Positions 17,748 to 26,810 are shown, numbered from the stretch's first letter. The stretch: 64,000 nucleotides of DNA from an uncultured Oscillospiraceae bacterium (GCA_934462925.1 CAKSIT010000013.1:16856-80855); one strand, 5' to 3'. A program made the numbers and translations. The notes: generated from the letters alone by a model not told the origin.

Positions 17748-18371
17748 ATGAAACATCTTACAAAAAAGTTCGCAGCAATGGCAGCGGTTATAATGGCGCT
17801 CACAGCGATAAGCGGGTGCAAGGCTAAGCAGGATATCGACCTGTCGCTCATCGGCGGCGAGATGAACAGCGAAAGCAGCAGCTACACGGTTGACATTGTG
17901 GCAGACGAACCCACAGCCGAGGTACAGAGCAGCACAGCTCCCGCTCCCGAAACGGACGACGTTCCCGAGCCTGCGCCCGAGCAGCCTGCGGCAACTACCG
18001 CCCCTGCCCCCAAGCCCGTGGTAACAACAGCGCCTGAGCCTGCGGTAACGATAACCACAGACAAGCCCAAGGTTACAACGCCCGCGCAGACCGTGAGAAC
18101 CGACCTGCCCAAGGTCACCGCAGAGCCGCAGTACACAGCCCCCGCTACAACAACGGCAAAACCTGCTCAGACCGAACCTGCCGAAATAGAAACGGATAGC
18201 AACGGCTTCCCTGCTAACCCGAAAAATAACGATACTTTTATCGCGGCAGACGGGAAGAAGTACATCTACAATAGTATATTTCAGCATTGGGGAGAAGTTC
18301 TCAATGATGGTAAGACGATAGTTGAGGAGTTCCCCGAATTTGAGCTGTCAGGTGAGAAGATTTTGGGATAA
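17748..18371 (+). CDS. Pro/Thr-rich lipoprotein
   Basis: A 207-residue protein with a signal peptide and ISGC lipobox (Cys near residue 24). The middle is a long Pro/Thr/Ala/Val repeat-like stalk (about residues 60-145), ending in a small globular part (TFIAADGKKYIYNSIFQHWG). It has the strong promoter described at 17671. The design suits a cell-wall-spanning protein with an exposed C-terminal domain. The function is unknown; a role in mating contact or surface exclusion would fit but is inference. Confidence 0.72.
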   Translation: MKHLTKKFAAMAAVIMALTAISGCKAKQDIDLSLIGGEMNSESSSYTVDIVADEPTAEVQSSTAPAPETDDVPEPAPEQPAATTAPAPKPVVTTAPEPAVTITTDKPKVTTPAQTVRTDLPKVTAEPQYTAPATTTAKPAQTEPAEIETDSNGFPANPKNNDTFIAADGKKYIYNSIFQHWGEVLNDGKTIVEEFPEFELSGEKILG

Positions 18372-18372
18372 T

Positions 18373-19275
18373 ATGATGTATAGCATAAATGAACTTAATA
18401 AAATGCTGGCTCTTATAGTCCCGATTATATTGAGCGTGATAATGTATTCCGCTGTTATTGTGGCAATCGTTTATATCATTCTTCACCGCAAGGATAATCG
18501 CAAAAAGGAACAAACGAACCTGCCTTGTAATACAGAAACCATTGTTGTTGCTAAGAATGAGCAAGACGTCCCAACTCAAACAGCTCGAACGGAGCATGAC
18601 GGGCAAGGCGCTAGCATAAAACCTGCTGTGACGGATTCTGTTCAAACTTATAGAAAGTCATATAAAATCGTTAAAGAGCAGGTTTACAAACGCAATCATT
18701 CTGACCAAGTTGCAATAGAAGTCCTGCATAAAAATAAAGTTCCTCTTAAGCTTTGTAACTCTAAGAATAATGGCTTTTTCTTTGAACCGTCAGAAGCCGA
18801 GTTTTATCATTGCGCTAGAGCATGGGCAGAAGAAAACGGCTATATTCTTCTCTCCAAAGTCCGAGAGGCAGATATTATCCGTATAGATGATTTGGATAAA
18901 TACCCTTTCAACCGCATTCTTTTCCAGTCAATAAGTCAAAAGCATTTCGATTTTGTTTTCTTTAGGCAATACAACATATCGACACCGCAGTACAACTGCA
19001 TTCCTATGTTGATAGTGGAAATTGATGGACTCTCGCATGAAGACACTAGCAGGAAAAGGCGCGACAAAATGGTGGATTTGCTGGTTGAAAAATATAACCG
19101 ACAACCTCATGTTTGGCGCAGATTGGATATTATTCACTTGCGAAAATGTTATGTAGGCGAATGCTGCCTTTGGCAAGAGGTTATTCAAGCCTGCGATAAC
19201 ACTATTGTGGGTGACTCTGCACTTCCTATTGAGGAAATACTTAATAAGTTCTTAAAGGTTAATGAACGCAGTTGA
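18373..19275 (+). CDS. Membrane-anchored DUF2726 protein
   Basis: About 300 residues, beginning at one of two adjacent ATGs (18373 or 18376) just after the preceding stop. One membrane segment (about residues 8-35), a charged linker, then a DUF2726-type domain from about 130: FFEPSEAEFYHCAR, HFDFVFF, MLIVEIDGLSH, RRDKMVDLLVEKY. DUF2726 belongs to the restriction-endonuclease-like group, and the D-F-V...V-E-I-D-G arrangement is consistent with a PD-(D/E)xK-derived fold, although the lysine of the ExK motif is not obvious. A membrane-tethered nuclease-like domain could act on DNA entering or leaving the cell; this is inference. Confidence 0.7.
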   Translation: MMYSINELNKMLALIVPIILSVIMYSAVIVAIVYIILHRKDNRKKEQTNLPCNTETIVVAKNEQDVPTQTARTEHDGQGASIKPAVTDSVQTYRKSYKIVKEQVYKRNHSDQVAIEVLHKNKVPLKLCNSKNNGFFFEPSEAEFYHCARAWAEENGYILLSKVREADIIRIDDLDKYPFNRILFQSISQKHFDFVFFRQYNISTPQYNCIPMLIVEIDGLSHEDTSRKRRDKMVDLLVEKYNRQPHVWRRLDIIHLRKCYVGECCLWQEVIQACDNTIVGDSALPIEEILNKFLKVNERS

Positions 19276-19299
19276 TTTTCAATTGCGTTCTTCTTTTTT
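19264..19299 (+). terminator. Rho-independent terminator overlapping the DUF2726 stop
   Basis: Arms GAACGCAGTTGA and TCAATTGCGTTC (one G-U pair), three-base loop, then TTCTTTTTT. It ends the 17748-19275 unit ahead of the surface-protein gene. Confidence 0.78.
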
Positions 19300-19310
19300 G
19301 GAGGGAAATT

Positions 19311-21713
19311 ATGAACATTAAAAAGCATATTACGCGTATACTCGCAGCCGTTACGCTTTTTGCATTTACGTCATCGGCGGTGCTTGCTGATATAAATCTC
19401 GGCAACGAAGATGGCACAGACTTTCAGAACGGCACAGGAGATAATTACTGGGGCGTGTATACAGACAGCGGTCTGCCGATAGATGATACCGAAGGACTGC
19501 GTGTAACTGTTTATGACTCGGAATCGGGCGAAAAACAGTTTAACACCATAGATATAACTGGAAATCCAAATTTGTCTGCCGTTTCGTTTATGAATTATTT
19601 CGCTGATGAAGAAGAACTTGTCCCAAAAACAACTTGGTTGAAATATGTTGGGGGTACATATAACAGCATTTCAGCAGCGGATATGATTAAATATAACAAA
19701 TTTGTTTTGGAAAGATGGAAGTCAGGCGCGTATCGCGCACAATACGTTCCACAGCTTGCAAGTATAGATATTGTGTCCACAAACAATACATCAAATCTTG
19801 AAGCTATAAAAAGTGTTCTTTCAGATAGTGAATTTCTAAGGGCATTATGTGAACTAATCGGAGGGTTAAACTATTCCGACATAGAGGACGGCAAGTACAA
19901 GATAGCCTTTGAGCCGGTAGCCTACTTCCGCTACAACGGTCAGAACTGGGCAATGAGCGCCACAGAGTGTGGCTTGCTCAATAAGTATATGAAAAACTTC
20001 TTTTCGGCAGGCTGGAACAGTACAAACAACTTGCGTGCGCTGCTCGGACCGCTTACGCACTCGAACCTTCCGCGCTCCGCGTTCCTTGAAAGCCGCGAGC
20101 TCGGCATAGCAGCGTATTCCCCGACCGAGAGCGACTACTACAACGGCAACGCAGACTACAACAGCGACACGTGCATTATTCGCTGCATGGGCATAGGCGT
20201 CCTCGCGAGTGGCAGTACAATGACTGAGGTTATAGGCTCGACAGTCGCGGAGTACCACACGGACACCGATGTTTATACGTCGTTTAATTTTGTTAACACA
20301 GGCTCTGACAGCATAATTTCATCAACCGCATTCTCTATATACAACGCTTCGGGCGAGCTGCCCGCAACGCGCGAAGGTCCTTCGAGTACGGCGTATTTCA
20401 TAGAGAATTATATTTCGGAGATTCACGATGATGAAGGTCATGTAATCGGAGCAAATGCGTATCCTATTTACGGATATCTTGAAGAATCTGTTGAGATGAA
20501 AACAGTACGCGCCGATAGCCGTGTTAAGGTTTTTGTTGAGAATCCCGACTACGAGGAAACAACATTCGGAACAGCGCCGTATACCCTGCTCGGAACATTC
20601 CGTGACGGAGAGTTTATTGACAACAGCGAGGACGGCGCGACAGTTTTCAGCTACACAATTCGCAACCGCGAAACAGGAGCGCAGATAAAAAGCGGTAGTG
20701 TAAGCTTTTCCTGCCCTGCTGATGAAGAAGCTATGGGGTGGTTTGACTGGCATACGCCGAACACCGCCCAGGATATTGAGATAACGATATCCTCTAACAA
20801 TTCCGACGTATTTATCCTCGACAGCAATGGCAGGCGCTATAACACGCTTGTTGTATCCGCTACGATTGATAAAGTCGAGGAGTTGACCCCGCCCGACCCT
20901 ACCGTATATGACAGACGCCCGAGCTGGCACAACCTTTATACAGCGTCGTCTGTAGCAAACAGAGTTGCGCAGTATGCTTCCCCCGACAGTCCGCAGACGC
21001 TTGAGTGGTATGTATGGACATACGACTGGACGCAGAAAGAGCTTGAAGCGCGTATGGATTATTTCAACATCATTACATCTCCCCCGAATGAAGATGGATA
21101 CTATGACGGAGCAGAGTATTACAGTTATAGCTTTATTGCGAAGCGGCGAGGCATAGATAATACATATTATGCCACAGAAAATTCGCAGCGCAAAAGCGGG
21201 TATCAATACGAGGGCGCTGTTTTGCTTTCGGGCGAAGCGCGCAAAATGACGTTCTCTGTATCCATAGACGCAGAGCTTGTGGTAACGCCCTCGCCGCGGT
21301 GCTACACAGCGACAATGAGTAATTCCACAGGACTGTACACCATGAAATCGGGCTATGGAATACAGGTCGAAGTCAAGGCGCATATATCAGGCAATACAGA
21401 GCTTTGTACAGGGTCGCAGGCGGCAAACGTGCTGTTCCCCGAGTTTAATTATCGGCTTGGCGAAGCAAAATACAATCGCTTGCTCGAAAAGGTCGGCGGC
21501 GTTTATGTGTTCAAACCGAATGAATACAGCACCTACAACGACAGAGTGCATTTCACCCCGATATGGTATCCCGATAGAAACAGCTACATTGTATATGCAG
21601 AAGTATTTGATGTTTGGTGTCCTGCAGGACAGCTTTCTGCACGAATGACGGACTGGGTATACATAAAGGGCAACGTATATGATGACTGGCATATAGCTCC
21701 GGTTAATCAGTAA
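19311..21713 (+). CDS. Large secreted protein of unknown function
   Basis: About 800 residues, starting at 19311 six bases after GGAGGG. A clear signal peptide (MNIKKHITRILAAVTLFAF, cleavage near AVLA) has no lipobox and no C-terminal sortase signal. The body is rich in Tyr, Thr, Asn and Ser and predicted to be beta-rich, typical of a secreted or wall-associated protein. No domain is recognised. Its place on the element just ahead of the transfer operon makes a mating-pair or adhesion role plausible, but nothing in the sequence proves it. Confidence 0.72.
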   Translation: MNIKKHITRILAAVTLFAFTSSAVLADINLGNEDGTDFQNGTGDNYWGVYTDSGLPIDDTEGLRVTVYDSESGEKQFNTIDITGNPNLSAVSFMNYFADEEELVPKTTWLKYVGGTYNSISAADMIKYNKFVLERWKSGAYRAQYVPQLASIDIVSTNNTSNLEAIKSVLSDSEFLRALCELIGGLNYSDIEDGKYKIAFEPVAYFRYNGQNWAMSATECGLLNKYMKNFFSAGWNSTNNLRALLGPLTHSNLPRSAFLESRELGIAAYSPTESDYYNGNADYNSDTCIIRCMGIGVLASGSTMTEVIGSTVAEYHTDTDVYTSFNFVNTGSDSIISSTAFSIYNASGELPATREGPSSTAYFIENYISEIHDDEGHVIGANAYPIYGYLEESVEMKTVRADSRVKVFVENPDYEETTFGTAPYTLLGTFRDGEFIDNSEDGATVFSYTIRNRETGAQIKSGSVSFSCPADEEAMGWFDWHTPNTAQDIEITISSNNSDVFILDSNGRRYNTLVVSATIDKVEELTPPDPTVYDRRPSWHNLYTASSVANRVAQYASPDSPQTLEWYVWTYDWTQKELEARMDYFNIITSPPNEDGYYDGAEYYSYSFIAKRRGIDNTYYATENSQRKSGYQYEGAVLLSGEARKMTFSVSIDAELVVTPSPRCYTATMSNSTGLYTMKSGYGIQVEVKAHISGNTELCTGSQAANVLFPEFNYRLGEAKYNRLLEKVGGVYVFKPNEYSTYNDRVHFTPIWYPDRNSYIVYAEVFDVWCPAGQLSARMTDWVYIKGNVYDDWHIAPVNQ

Positions 21714-21715
21714 TG

Positions 21716-21737
21716 GGTGCGTCACGCGTGACGCACC
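21716..21737. repeat. Element palindrome, copy 7 (even-centred variant)
   Basis: Perfect 22-base palindrome: GGTGCGTCACG followed by CGTGACGCACC. The centre is two bases rather than one and the outer base pairs differ in a matched way, so arm pairing is conserved rather than sequence. Confidence 0.85.
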
Positions 21738-21751
21738 GTTAATAAACTGCA

Positions 21752-21786
21752 AAAGGCACAATGCGGATTAGCTGCGTTGTGCCTTT
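21752..21786 (+). other. Strong hairpin, possible terminator or attenuator
   Basis: Arms AAAGGCACAATGC and GCGTTGTGCCTTT (one G-U pair) around a nine-base loop, between the secreted-protein gene and the next gene. The sequence after it (GCTTAT) is only weakly T-rich, so it may stabilise or process RNA rather than terminate. Confidence 0.5.
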
Positions 21787-21808
21787 GCTTATAGTTAAGG
21801 AGGGCAAA

Positions 21809-22666
21809 ATGAACACAAAACATGGCATAACCGATACCGGGAAGCTCAAAACCATTGAAATCGACAAGTATGAGTCGATTCCGGGGAAGCCCGGCGTTTG
21901 CCGCGCAGTCGGACAGGCGAGCAAGCAGGAGGTATTCGACCAACTTAAGGAACATCTTGCGTATGTGGGAATGCTCCCGGACGAATACTTTCTTCTTTCT
22001 CGGGAAACTTCGGAATCCATACCCGATAACTGGCGGGGCTTCGCCTGCAATGTATCGTTCGGCGGCAGCGAGGGCATATACCTTGATATCAGCCTTAATA
22101 CCGCGAATGGCTCGCAGAGCTTTATTACGGGAAAAACGTTAAGCGAGGGAGTAGAGGACTTCCTCAATATGTCGCGTGTTGCCGCAGAGTGCAACCTTAT
22201 GCTTAACGGTAATGGCTGCCTTATGGCTCTGCCGCAGGATATAGCGGAATGCCTTGAGCATAACTTGGCAGGCAGAATCGAAAAGTATGATTTGAATATT
22301 GACTTTGCAAAACTGGATTATATTGAAATTGAGATTCGTTCCGATGAATATGTTGGCGGCATTGATGAAAACGGTCACGAGCGCAAGGATAACTTCCGCG
22401 AAACCACCAACCACATAACTTTCTTTGCTTCGTCTGAAAATATTGATGTTTTATTCAGCGACGATTCGCAGGAAGATTCTTTCGATAATCCAATAGATAT
22501 TTCAAATGCAATAGAGCGTATCAGTAAGTATATTGATATGTCTGTTGAAAGCGATGATGTTGCAGTATATATCAAGCCGAAAGACGGTGAACGAAAGTGT
22601 TTTGAACCAACCGGAGCGCAACACGATGTTGAGGCTGGTGAAGAATCTGACGAAATGGAAATGTGA
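21809..22666 (+). CDS. Soluble element protein with acidic MEM tail
   Basis: A 285-residue protein starting at 21809, just after AAGGAGGG. No signal peptide, membrane segment or recognised catalytic motif. The sequence is acidic; its last 45 residues look disordered and end in GEESDEMEM, the same tail as on the helicase-methylase and others. The next gene starts within 15 bases, so the pair is probably co-translated. Function unknown; shared tail and context suggest one of a set of co-acting element proteins. Confidence 0.68.
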   Translation: MNTKHGITDTGKLKTIEIDKYESIPGKPGVCRAVGQASKQEVFDQLKEHLAYVGMLPDEYFLLSRETSESIPDNWRGFACNVSFGGSEGIYLDISLNTANGSQSFITGKTLSEGVEDFLNMSRVAAECNLMLNGNGCLMALPQDIAECLEHNLAGRIEKYDLNIDFAKLDYIEIEIRSDEYVGGIDENGHERKDNFRETTNHITFFASSENIDVLFSDDSQEDSFDNPIDISNAIERISKYIDMSVESDDVAVYIKPKDGERKCFEPTGAQHDVEAGEESDEMEM

Positions 22667-22680
22667 GGGGTGGTGCGAAA

Positions 22681-23499
22681 ATGGTAACCAAAGGAACTTT
22701 ATGCGATTTTAGCTTTTACGTTGTAGCTTTTGATACAAAAAATCACAACAGAAATTATGGCGAGTTTGCCAATAAGCTTTCGCTTGAACAGGCAAAAGAG
22801 GAGTTTGCCAAACGCTGCGCGCAGAATCCGCTGAGCGTGAATACAATGCTGGGTGTGGAATATGCCACAAAACGCTTGGACCTGAACAGGCGCGGGGTAG
22901 GTTCTATGGACCTGCTGCAATGTATCAATGGACATCTCAGATTATCGGACGATTATAAATCGGACGAGATTCTTTCGCAGGAAACGCTTATATCAGTAAA
23001 CGCCAGGTCAATTCTTGAACGCGAAGCAGCAAGATTACAGCGTATAAGCGACGCTGCAACTGTAAAATGCGCAAAGCTCATCAGCGAAAAGATACAGGAT
23101 ATATCTTCTCCCGAGGAAGCACAGTGGCTTATGAACAGCCTTGCCGAGGATTATGGCATAGAGCGCTGCAAGGCTATACTTGCCAATGAGCTTCTCGGCA
23201 ACCGCGAAATAGAAGATGGCGAAACAGCCGATTACTTATCCAATGCATTTGACGGAGAATACGACAAGCGCTTTGCCGTGACAGCCGGCAGCTCTGAGCA
23301 ACTCGAAAGCCTTGCTCGGGCGGCTATGCGTGTTGAAGCAAGCCTTTCCGAAGCCGAGAGCAGACTTTACCACAGCGGGCTTGTAAACGGCGACATTGAC
23401 AGCATAAGGTCGCAGTCCGCCGATGTGAGTGCGGAAATATCCCGCCACAACCGTATGGAGGACGCGGGGCTTGTTCCCGACGACCAACTGTCGCTATGA
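22681..23499 (+). CDS. Soluble element protein of unknown function
   Basis: About 272 residues. ATG 22681 follows GAGGGG by about nine bases; an earlier in-frame ATG overlaps the previous stop and cannot be excluded. A segment near residues 150-200 (EDYGIERCKAILANEL, NAFDGEYDKRF) resembles the YG-x-ER-x-x-x-VLA pattern of DUF3848/DUF3849-type element proteins; I treat that as weak. No membrane segment. The stop overlaps the start of the small secreted protein by four bases (ATGA). Confidence 0.6.
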   Translation: MVTKGTLCDFSFYVVAFDTKNHNRNYGEFANKLSLEQAKEEFAKRCAQNPLSVNTMLGVEYATKRLDLNRRGVGSMDLLQCINGHLRLSDDYKSDEILSQETLISVNARSILEREAARLQRISDAATVKCAKLISEKIQDISSPEEAQWLMNSLAEDYGIERCKAILANELLGNREIEDGETADYLSNAFDGEYDKRFAVTAGSSEQLESLARAAMRVEASLSEAESRLYHSGLVNGDIDSIRSQSADVSAEISRHNRMEDAGLVPDDQLSL

Positions 23500-23666
23500 A
23501 AAAACTGGTGATGTTATTCGCTGCTGCTATAGTGCTTGCAGCGTTGTGCTTCCCGCCACAGGCTAAACCTGCCGCAGGATATAACGAGCTTTTCGGCGGC
23601 GAGGTGTTGAGCGAGTGGAAATTTGATAAATGGTCGATATACACTTTTCGCGGAATAAGGCTATGA
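23496..23666 (+). CDS. Very small secreted protein, 56 residues
   Basis: A short gene coupled on both sides: its ATG overlaps the preceding stop (ATGA), and its stop overlaps a possible start of the coupling-protein gene. The product starts MKKLVMLFAAAIVLAALC, a signal peptide with a likely cleavage site near AKPAA, leaving about 30 mature residues (YNELFGGEVLSEWKFDKWSI). Small secreted proteins of this kind occur in conjugation operons and could be a minor channel component or a lysis/entry-exclusion factor. The call rests on start-stop coupling and the signal peptide; no family is recognised. Confidence 0.6.
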   Translation: MKKLVMLFAAAIVLAALCFPPQAKPAAGYNELFGGEVLSEWKFDKWSIYTFRGIRL

Positions 23667-23674
23667 GGAACACT

Positions 23675-25717
23675 ATGAATAGAAATAAAAATTACAGGCT
23701 GCCCGTTTGCGCTTTCATCTTTGTCGCGGGCAGCCTTTCGACGTTATGGTTTGCAAACATTATGGACGATATGATGACAGAACGCACGATAACAACGCGA
23801 TTCACCGATATCGGCGGAATGTTCGCGGGCGTATTTGAACAAGAAAAGCTGGGGCAGTTGTTTTGGCTGCTCGAAGCGTTAGTGGTGCTGCTGTGCATTG
23901 TGTATTATGTTTGCGCGGAGCGCTCTTACCAAGCGGATACATATACCGTGACCGGTAAAATATCAATACCCAAGCCGTATGGGCAGGGACAGCACGGAAC
24001 GGCGTGGTTTATGAGCAAAGCAGAAAAGAAAAAGGCGTTTGATTACATAACCATAACCAAAGAAAGCGCGGTAATACAGACGCTGCTGAAAAACGGCGAA
24101 AAAAGGTTTCGCGCGGTAGAGGACAACGCGCCTCCGTCGGATATTGAGCCTGTAAAGCCTTGCCTGAAAAAGGGCGGCATAGTGCTTGCGCGAGAAGGGG
24201 GCACGACGAGAGAACGCATTCCGTGCATTATTAAAGATGTCCACACGCTTACGATAGGCGGCACAGGCTGCGGTAAAACGCGCTGCCTAGTTTTGCAGTC
24301 CATTTGTACGCTTGCGCTTGCCGGCGAGGGTATTGTTGTAAACGACCCAAAGGGCGAGATTTACCATTATACACACCTGCTGCTTGAAAGCCTCGGCTAT
24401 GAGGTGAGAGTTGTTGACTTTCAGTCGCCGCGGCGTTCGGCACATTACAACCCGCTGCAGCTTATCATTGACGCAGTTAACGACGACCGTGTTGACGACG
24501 CGCAGACTTTCGCTTGGGATTTGGTTACTTTTCTCGTTGAAAAAAACGAACATTCCGAACCGATATGGACAAACGGCGAGATGGCGGTAGTTGCCTCCGC
24601 GATATTGTGCGTTGTATATGATAACAAGGAGCGCCCCGAGTATCAAAACCTCACGAACGTGTATCACTTTATCGCGAATATGTGCAAGCCTGTAAATAAG
24701 GTCATGCCCATTGACGAGTATATGCAGAAGCTGCCCGACAGCCATCCTGCAAAGGCACTCATCGCAATAGCTAAAATCGCCCCTGACCGCATGGGCGGTT
24801 CTTTTTATACCTCGGCGCTTACAACGTTGAGGCTGTTTGTCACAAACGACGTTTACCGCATTACCTGCGAATCCGAGTTTTCGCTTGACGATTTCGGAAA
24901 AAAGCCGCAGCAGGCGCTGTTTTTTATCCTGCCCGACCAAAAGACCACCTATTACCCTATTGTTACGCTGCTTGTGTCGCAGCAGTATGAGCAGCTCGTA
25001 ACGTATGCGAAACGCCACGGCAACAGGCTTCCTCACCGTGTAAATTTCGTGCTTGACGAGTTTGGCAACTTCACGGCTATAGCGGACTTTGACAACAAAC
25101 TGACTGTATCAAGAGGATACGGCATACGGTGGAACTTGTTCCTGCAGGATTTCAATCAGCTCGTCAATAAATACGGAAAAGAAATATCGGGAATCATCAA
25201 GGGCAACTGCCGATACTGGATATATCTGCAGTCGAGCGACGTCGAAACGAACAAAGAGATATCCGAGCGTATGGGCATTTACACAACATCAACGTATTCG
25301 CTGGGCGGCTCTACACAGAAATATGCAGCGCCGTCTAGCTCAACCAATATACAGCTTTCCCAGCGCAATCTGCTTAATGCGGATGAAATAGGACAGTTTG
25401 AACGACCCTATCAGCTGATAATATCAAATTCGCCTCCTGCGGTAATGTATTCTCCCGATATATCGCAGTGGACTTTCAATAAATTGTTGGGGCTTGGCAA
25501 TGAAGCTCATAACACCGCGCTCATTGAACAAGACGAAAAGCTCCGTCCCGAGCGTGGGGAAGCCAACACTATCCAAAAGCTATGGAAACCGTGGGAGGAT
25601 TCATCTGCTCCATCGTCTGCGTCATTCCCGCAGGTAGCAGCAGAACCCAGCGAATCCACCCATGGATTACATAATAAGCCACCATATTTCAGAAGCAGAA
25701 GGGGGGGAACGGTATGA
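23675..25717 (+). CDS. virD4: VirD4/TraG-type coupling ATPase
   Basis: About 680 residues. ATG 23675 follows GAGGA by five bases; an alternative ATG at 23663 overlaps the previous stop. Two N-terminal membrane segments (about residues 8-28 and 65-85) precede a cytoplasmic ATPase: Walker A GGTGCGKT near 195, NDPKGE shortly after, and the Walker B region VLDEFGNF near 459. Coupling proteins bring the relaxase-DNA complex to the type IV channel and energise export. This gene opens the transfer operon, and its last four bases overlap the start of the next gene. Confidence 0.93.
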   Translation: MNRNKNYRLPVCAFIFVAGSLSTLWFANIMDDMMTERTITTRFTDIGGMFAGVFEQEKLGQLFWLLEALVVLLCIVYYVCAERSYQADTYTVTGKISIPKPYGQGQHGTAWFMSKAEKKKAFDYITITKESAVIQTLLKNGEKRFRAVEDNAPPSDIEPVKPCLKKGGIVLAREGGTTRERIPCIIKDVHTLTIGGTGCGKTRCLVLQSICTLALAGEGIVVNDPKGEIYHYTHLLLESLGYEVRVVDFQSPRRSAHYNPLQLIIDAVNDDRVDDAQTFAWDLVTFLVEKNEHSEPIWTNGEMAVVASAILCVVYDNKERPEYQNLTNVYHFIANMCKPVNKVMPIDEYMQKLPDSHPAKALIAIAKIAPDRMGGSFYTSALTTLRLFVTNDVYRITCESEFSLDDFGKKPQQALFFILPDQKTTYYPIVTLLVSQQYEQLVTYAKRHGNRLPHRVNFVLDEFGNFTAIADFDNKLTVSRGYGIRWNLFLQDFNQLVNKYGKEISGIIKGNCRYWIYLQSSDVETNKEISERMGIYTTSTYSLGGSTQKYAAPSSSTNIQLSQRNLLNADEIGQFERPYQLIISNSPPAVMYSPDISQWTFNKLLGLGNEAHNTALIEQDEKLRPERGEANTIQKLWKPWEDSSAPSSASFPQVAAEPSESTHGLHNKPPYFRSRRGGTV

Positions 25718-26043
25718 GGAAACTCAGAAAGCTGTATCAGGCGATAGTTTGTATGACGGCATTTATTGCTGTGTCTTTGAGCGCGTCGGCAACGGGAGGA
25801 CTTGAAAGCTCTAAGGCTGTAACAGGCACTACAGCGCTGCTCAACGACCTGTCTAACATTATGCTGGTTGTAGCGCCGATAGCTGGAACTGTCTGCATTG
25901 TGTACTTTGCGATACGGCATGGCGCGGCAGATGAAATGGACCAGAAAAAATGGAAGCAGCGTATTATTGTCGCTGCGGTATCCATTATCGTCGCGGTAGT
26001 CGCGTCTGCGCTCATCAATGCGCTTATCGGGTACTACCAGTAA
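25714..26043 (+). CDS. VirB2/TrbC-like small membrane protein
   Basis: A 109-residue protein that overlaps the coupling-protein stop (ATGA). It has a signal peptide ending near SASA, a short exposed part, and two membrane segments (about residues 46-67 and 84-105) separated by a charged loop (DEMDQKKWKQR). This topology and the position after virD4 fit the VirB2/TrbC-type pilin of Gram-positive conjugation systems. The family call is by topology and context. Confidence 0.72.
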   Translation: MRKLRKLYQAIVCMTAFIAVSLSASATGGLESSKAVTGTTALLNDLSNIMLVVAPIAGTVCIVYFAIRHGAADEMDQKKWKQRIIVAAVSIIVAVVASALINALIGYYQ

Positions 26044-26063
26044 ATAGTCCAAGGAGGGGACGT

Positions 26064-26096
26064 ATGAGAGTTTTTCTTTCGGGGCTGCCGCCCTAG
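26064..26096 (+). CDS. Ten-codon minicistron ending Pro-Pro-stop
   Basis: AAGGAGGGG, four bases, then ATG and a ten-residue frame MRVFLSGLPP with a TAG stop, in the gap between the VirB2-like gene and the SpoVG-like gene. Consecutive prolines before a stop slow ribosomes, so the peptide could act as a regulatory leader. The ribosome site is stronger than chance would usually give. Translation and regulation are inferred. Confidence 0.4.
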   Translation: MRVFLSGLPP

Positions 26097-26144
26097 CAAA
26101 AACATTGTAAATCGGAACATCACATCACAAAGGAGGATTAACAC

Positions 26145-26519
26145 ATGAAAGTTACCTGTGAATCGAAAAACATACGCCTGTTGTCCGGGCAGAATAACCG
26201 CCTTGCGATGGCGAGTATAACCCTTGACAATGCGTTCGTTGTACGCGGCTTAAGCGTTATGAACGGCTCAAAGGGCGTTTTCGTGAATATGCCCTCGCAG
26301 AAGGGCGTTGACGCAGAGGGCAAGACCCAGTATTGGGATACTGCATTCCCGTTGTCTAAGGAACTGCGCGACAGCATTAACGACGCCGTTATCGGCGCAT
26401 ATCAGACGAAGCTCAGCGAGCTGCAGCAGAGCGCCGCAAAACGCGACGAAACAACATCGGAACAGTCCGCAGACGGCGCAGAAGCCGATTCTGAGGACGA
26501 TGACATGGAAATGTATTGA
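26145..26519 (+). CDS. SpoVG-family protein with acidic MEM tail
   Basis: A 124-residue protein following AAAGGAGG. Residues about 15-85 match the SpoVG fold: LAMASITLDNAFVVRGLSV, GVFVNMPSQKG, AFPLSKELRDSINDAVIGAY. SpoVG proteins bind nucleic acids and act as regulators. This element-borne version adds an Ala/Glu/Asp-rich extension ending EDDDMEMY, the shared tail. It could regulate element RNA or bind transferred DNA; the family is clear, the role is not. Confidence 0.83.
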   Translation: MKVTCESKNIRLLSGQNNRLAMASITLDNAFVVRGLSVMNGSKGVFVNMPSQKGVDAEGKTQYWDTAFPLSKELRDSINDAVIGAYQTKLSELQQSAAKRDETTSEQSADGAEADSEDDDMEMY

Positions 26520-26535
26520 TAGGAGGAACATCACT

Positions 26536-26787
26536 ATGAAGAAGATTCAGAGAAAGCTCGTATTTAAGGCAATCATGGCGCGTGAGGCGGCAAGAGAAAA
26601 GGCGCTCATGCTTAAGGAAACGGTGCTCGACACCACCGGCGAGGGTTACGTTGACACCGCCATAAAAATCATCATTGCCGTAGTTATCGGCGGTCTGCTG
26701 CTCACGGGACTGGTACTGCTGTTTAATACCGTCATCATGCCGAGAGTTAACACCGAGGTTACCGAACTGTTCGATGCTGCCGGCTGA
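26536..26787 (+). CDS. Small pilin-like protein with GEGYVD motif
   Basis: An 83-residue protein (AGGAGG upstream; ATG 26536). A basic N-terminal helix of about 35 residues leads to TTGEGYVDTAIKII and one long hydrophobic segment, then a short tail. The Gly-(E)-Gly-hydrophobic arrangement resembles a class III or Flp-type prepilin cleavage site, and a near-identical GEGYID occurs in the product at 33471. With a prepilin peptidase encoded nearby, it is the best candidate for the major pilin. It resembles small mobile-element proteins annotated only as DUFs. Confidence 0.66.
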   Translation: MKKIQRKLVFKAIMAREAAREKALMLKETVLDTTGEGYVDTAIKIIIAVVIGGLLLTGLVLLFNTVIMPRVNTEVTELFDAAG

Positions 26788-26810
26788 TTCGCTGTCATTA
26801 GTGTCCTTAC

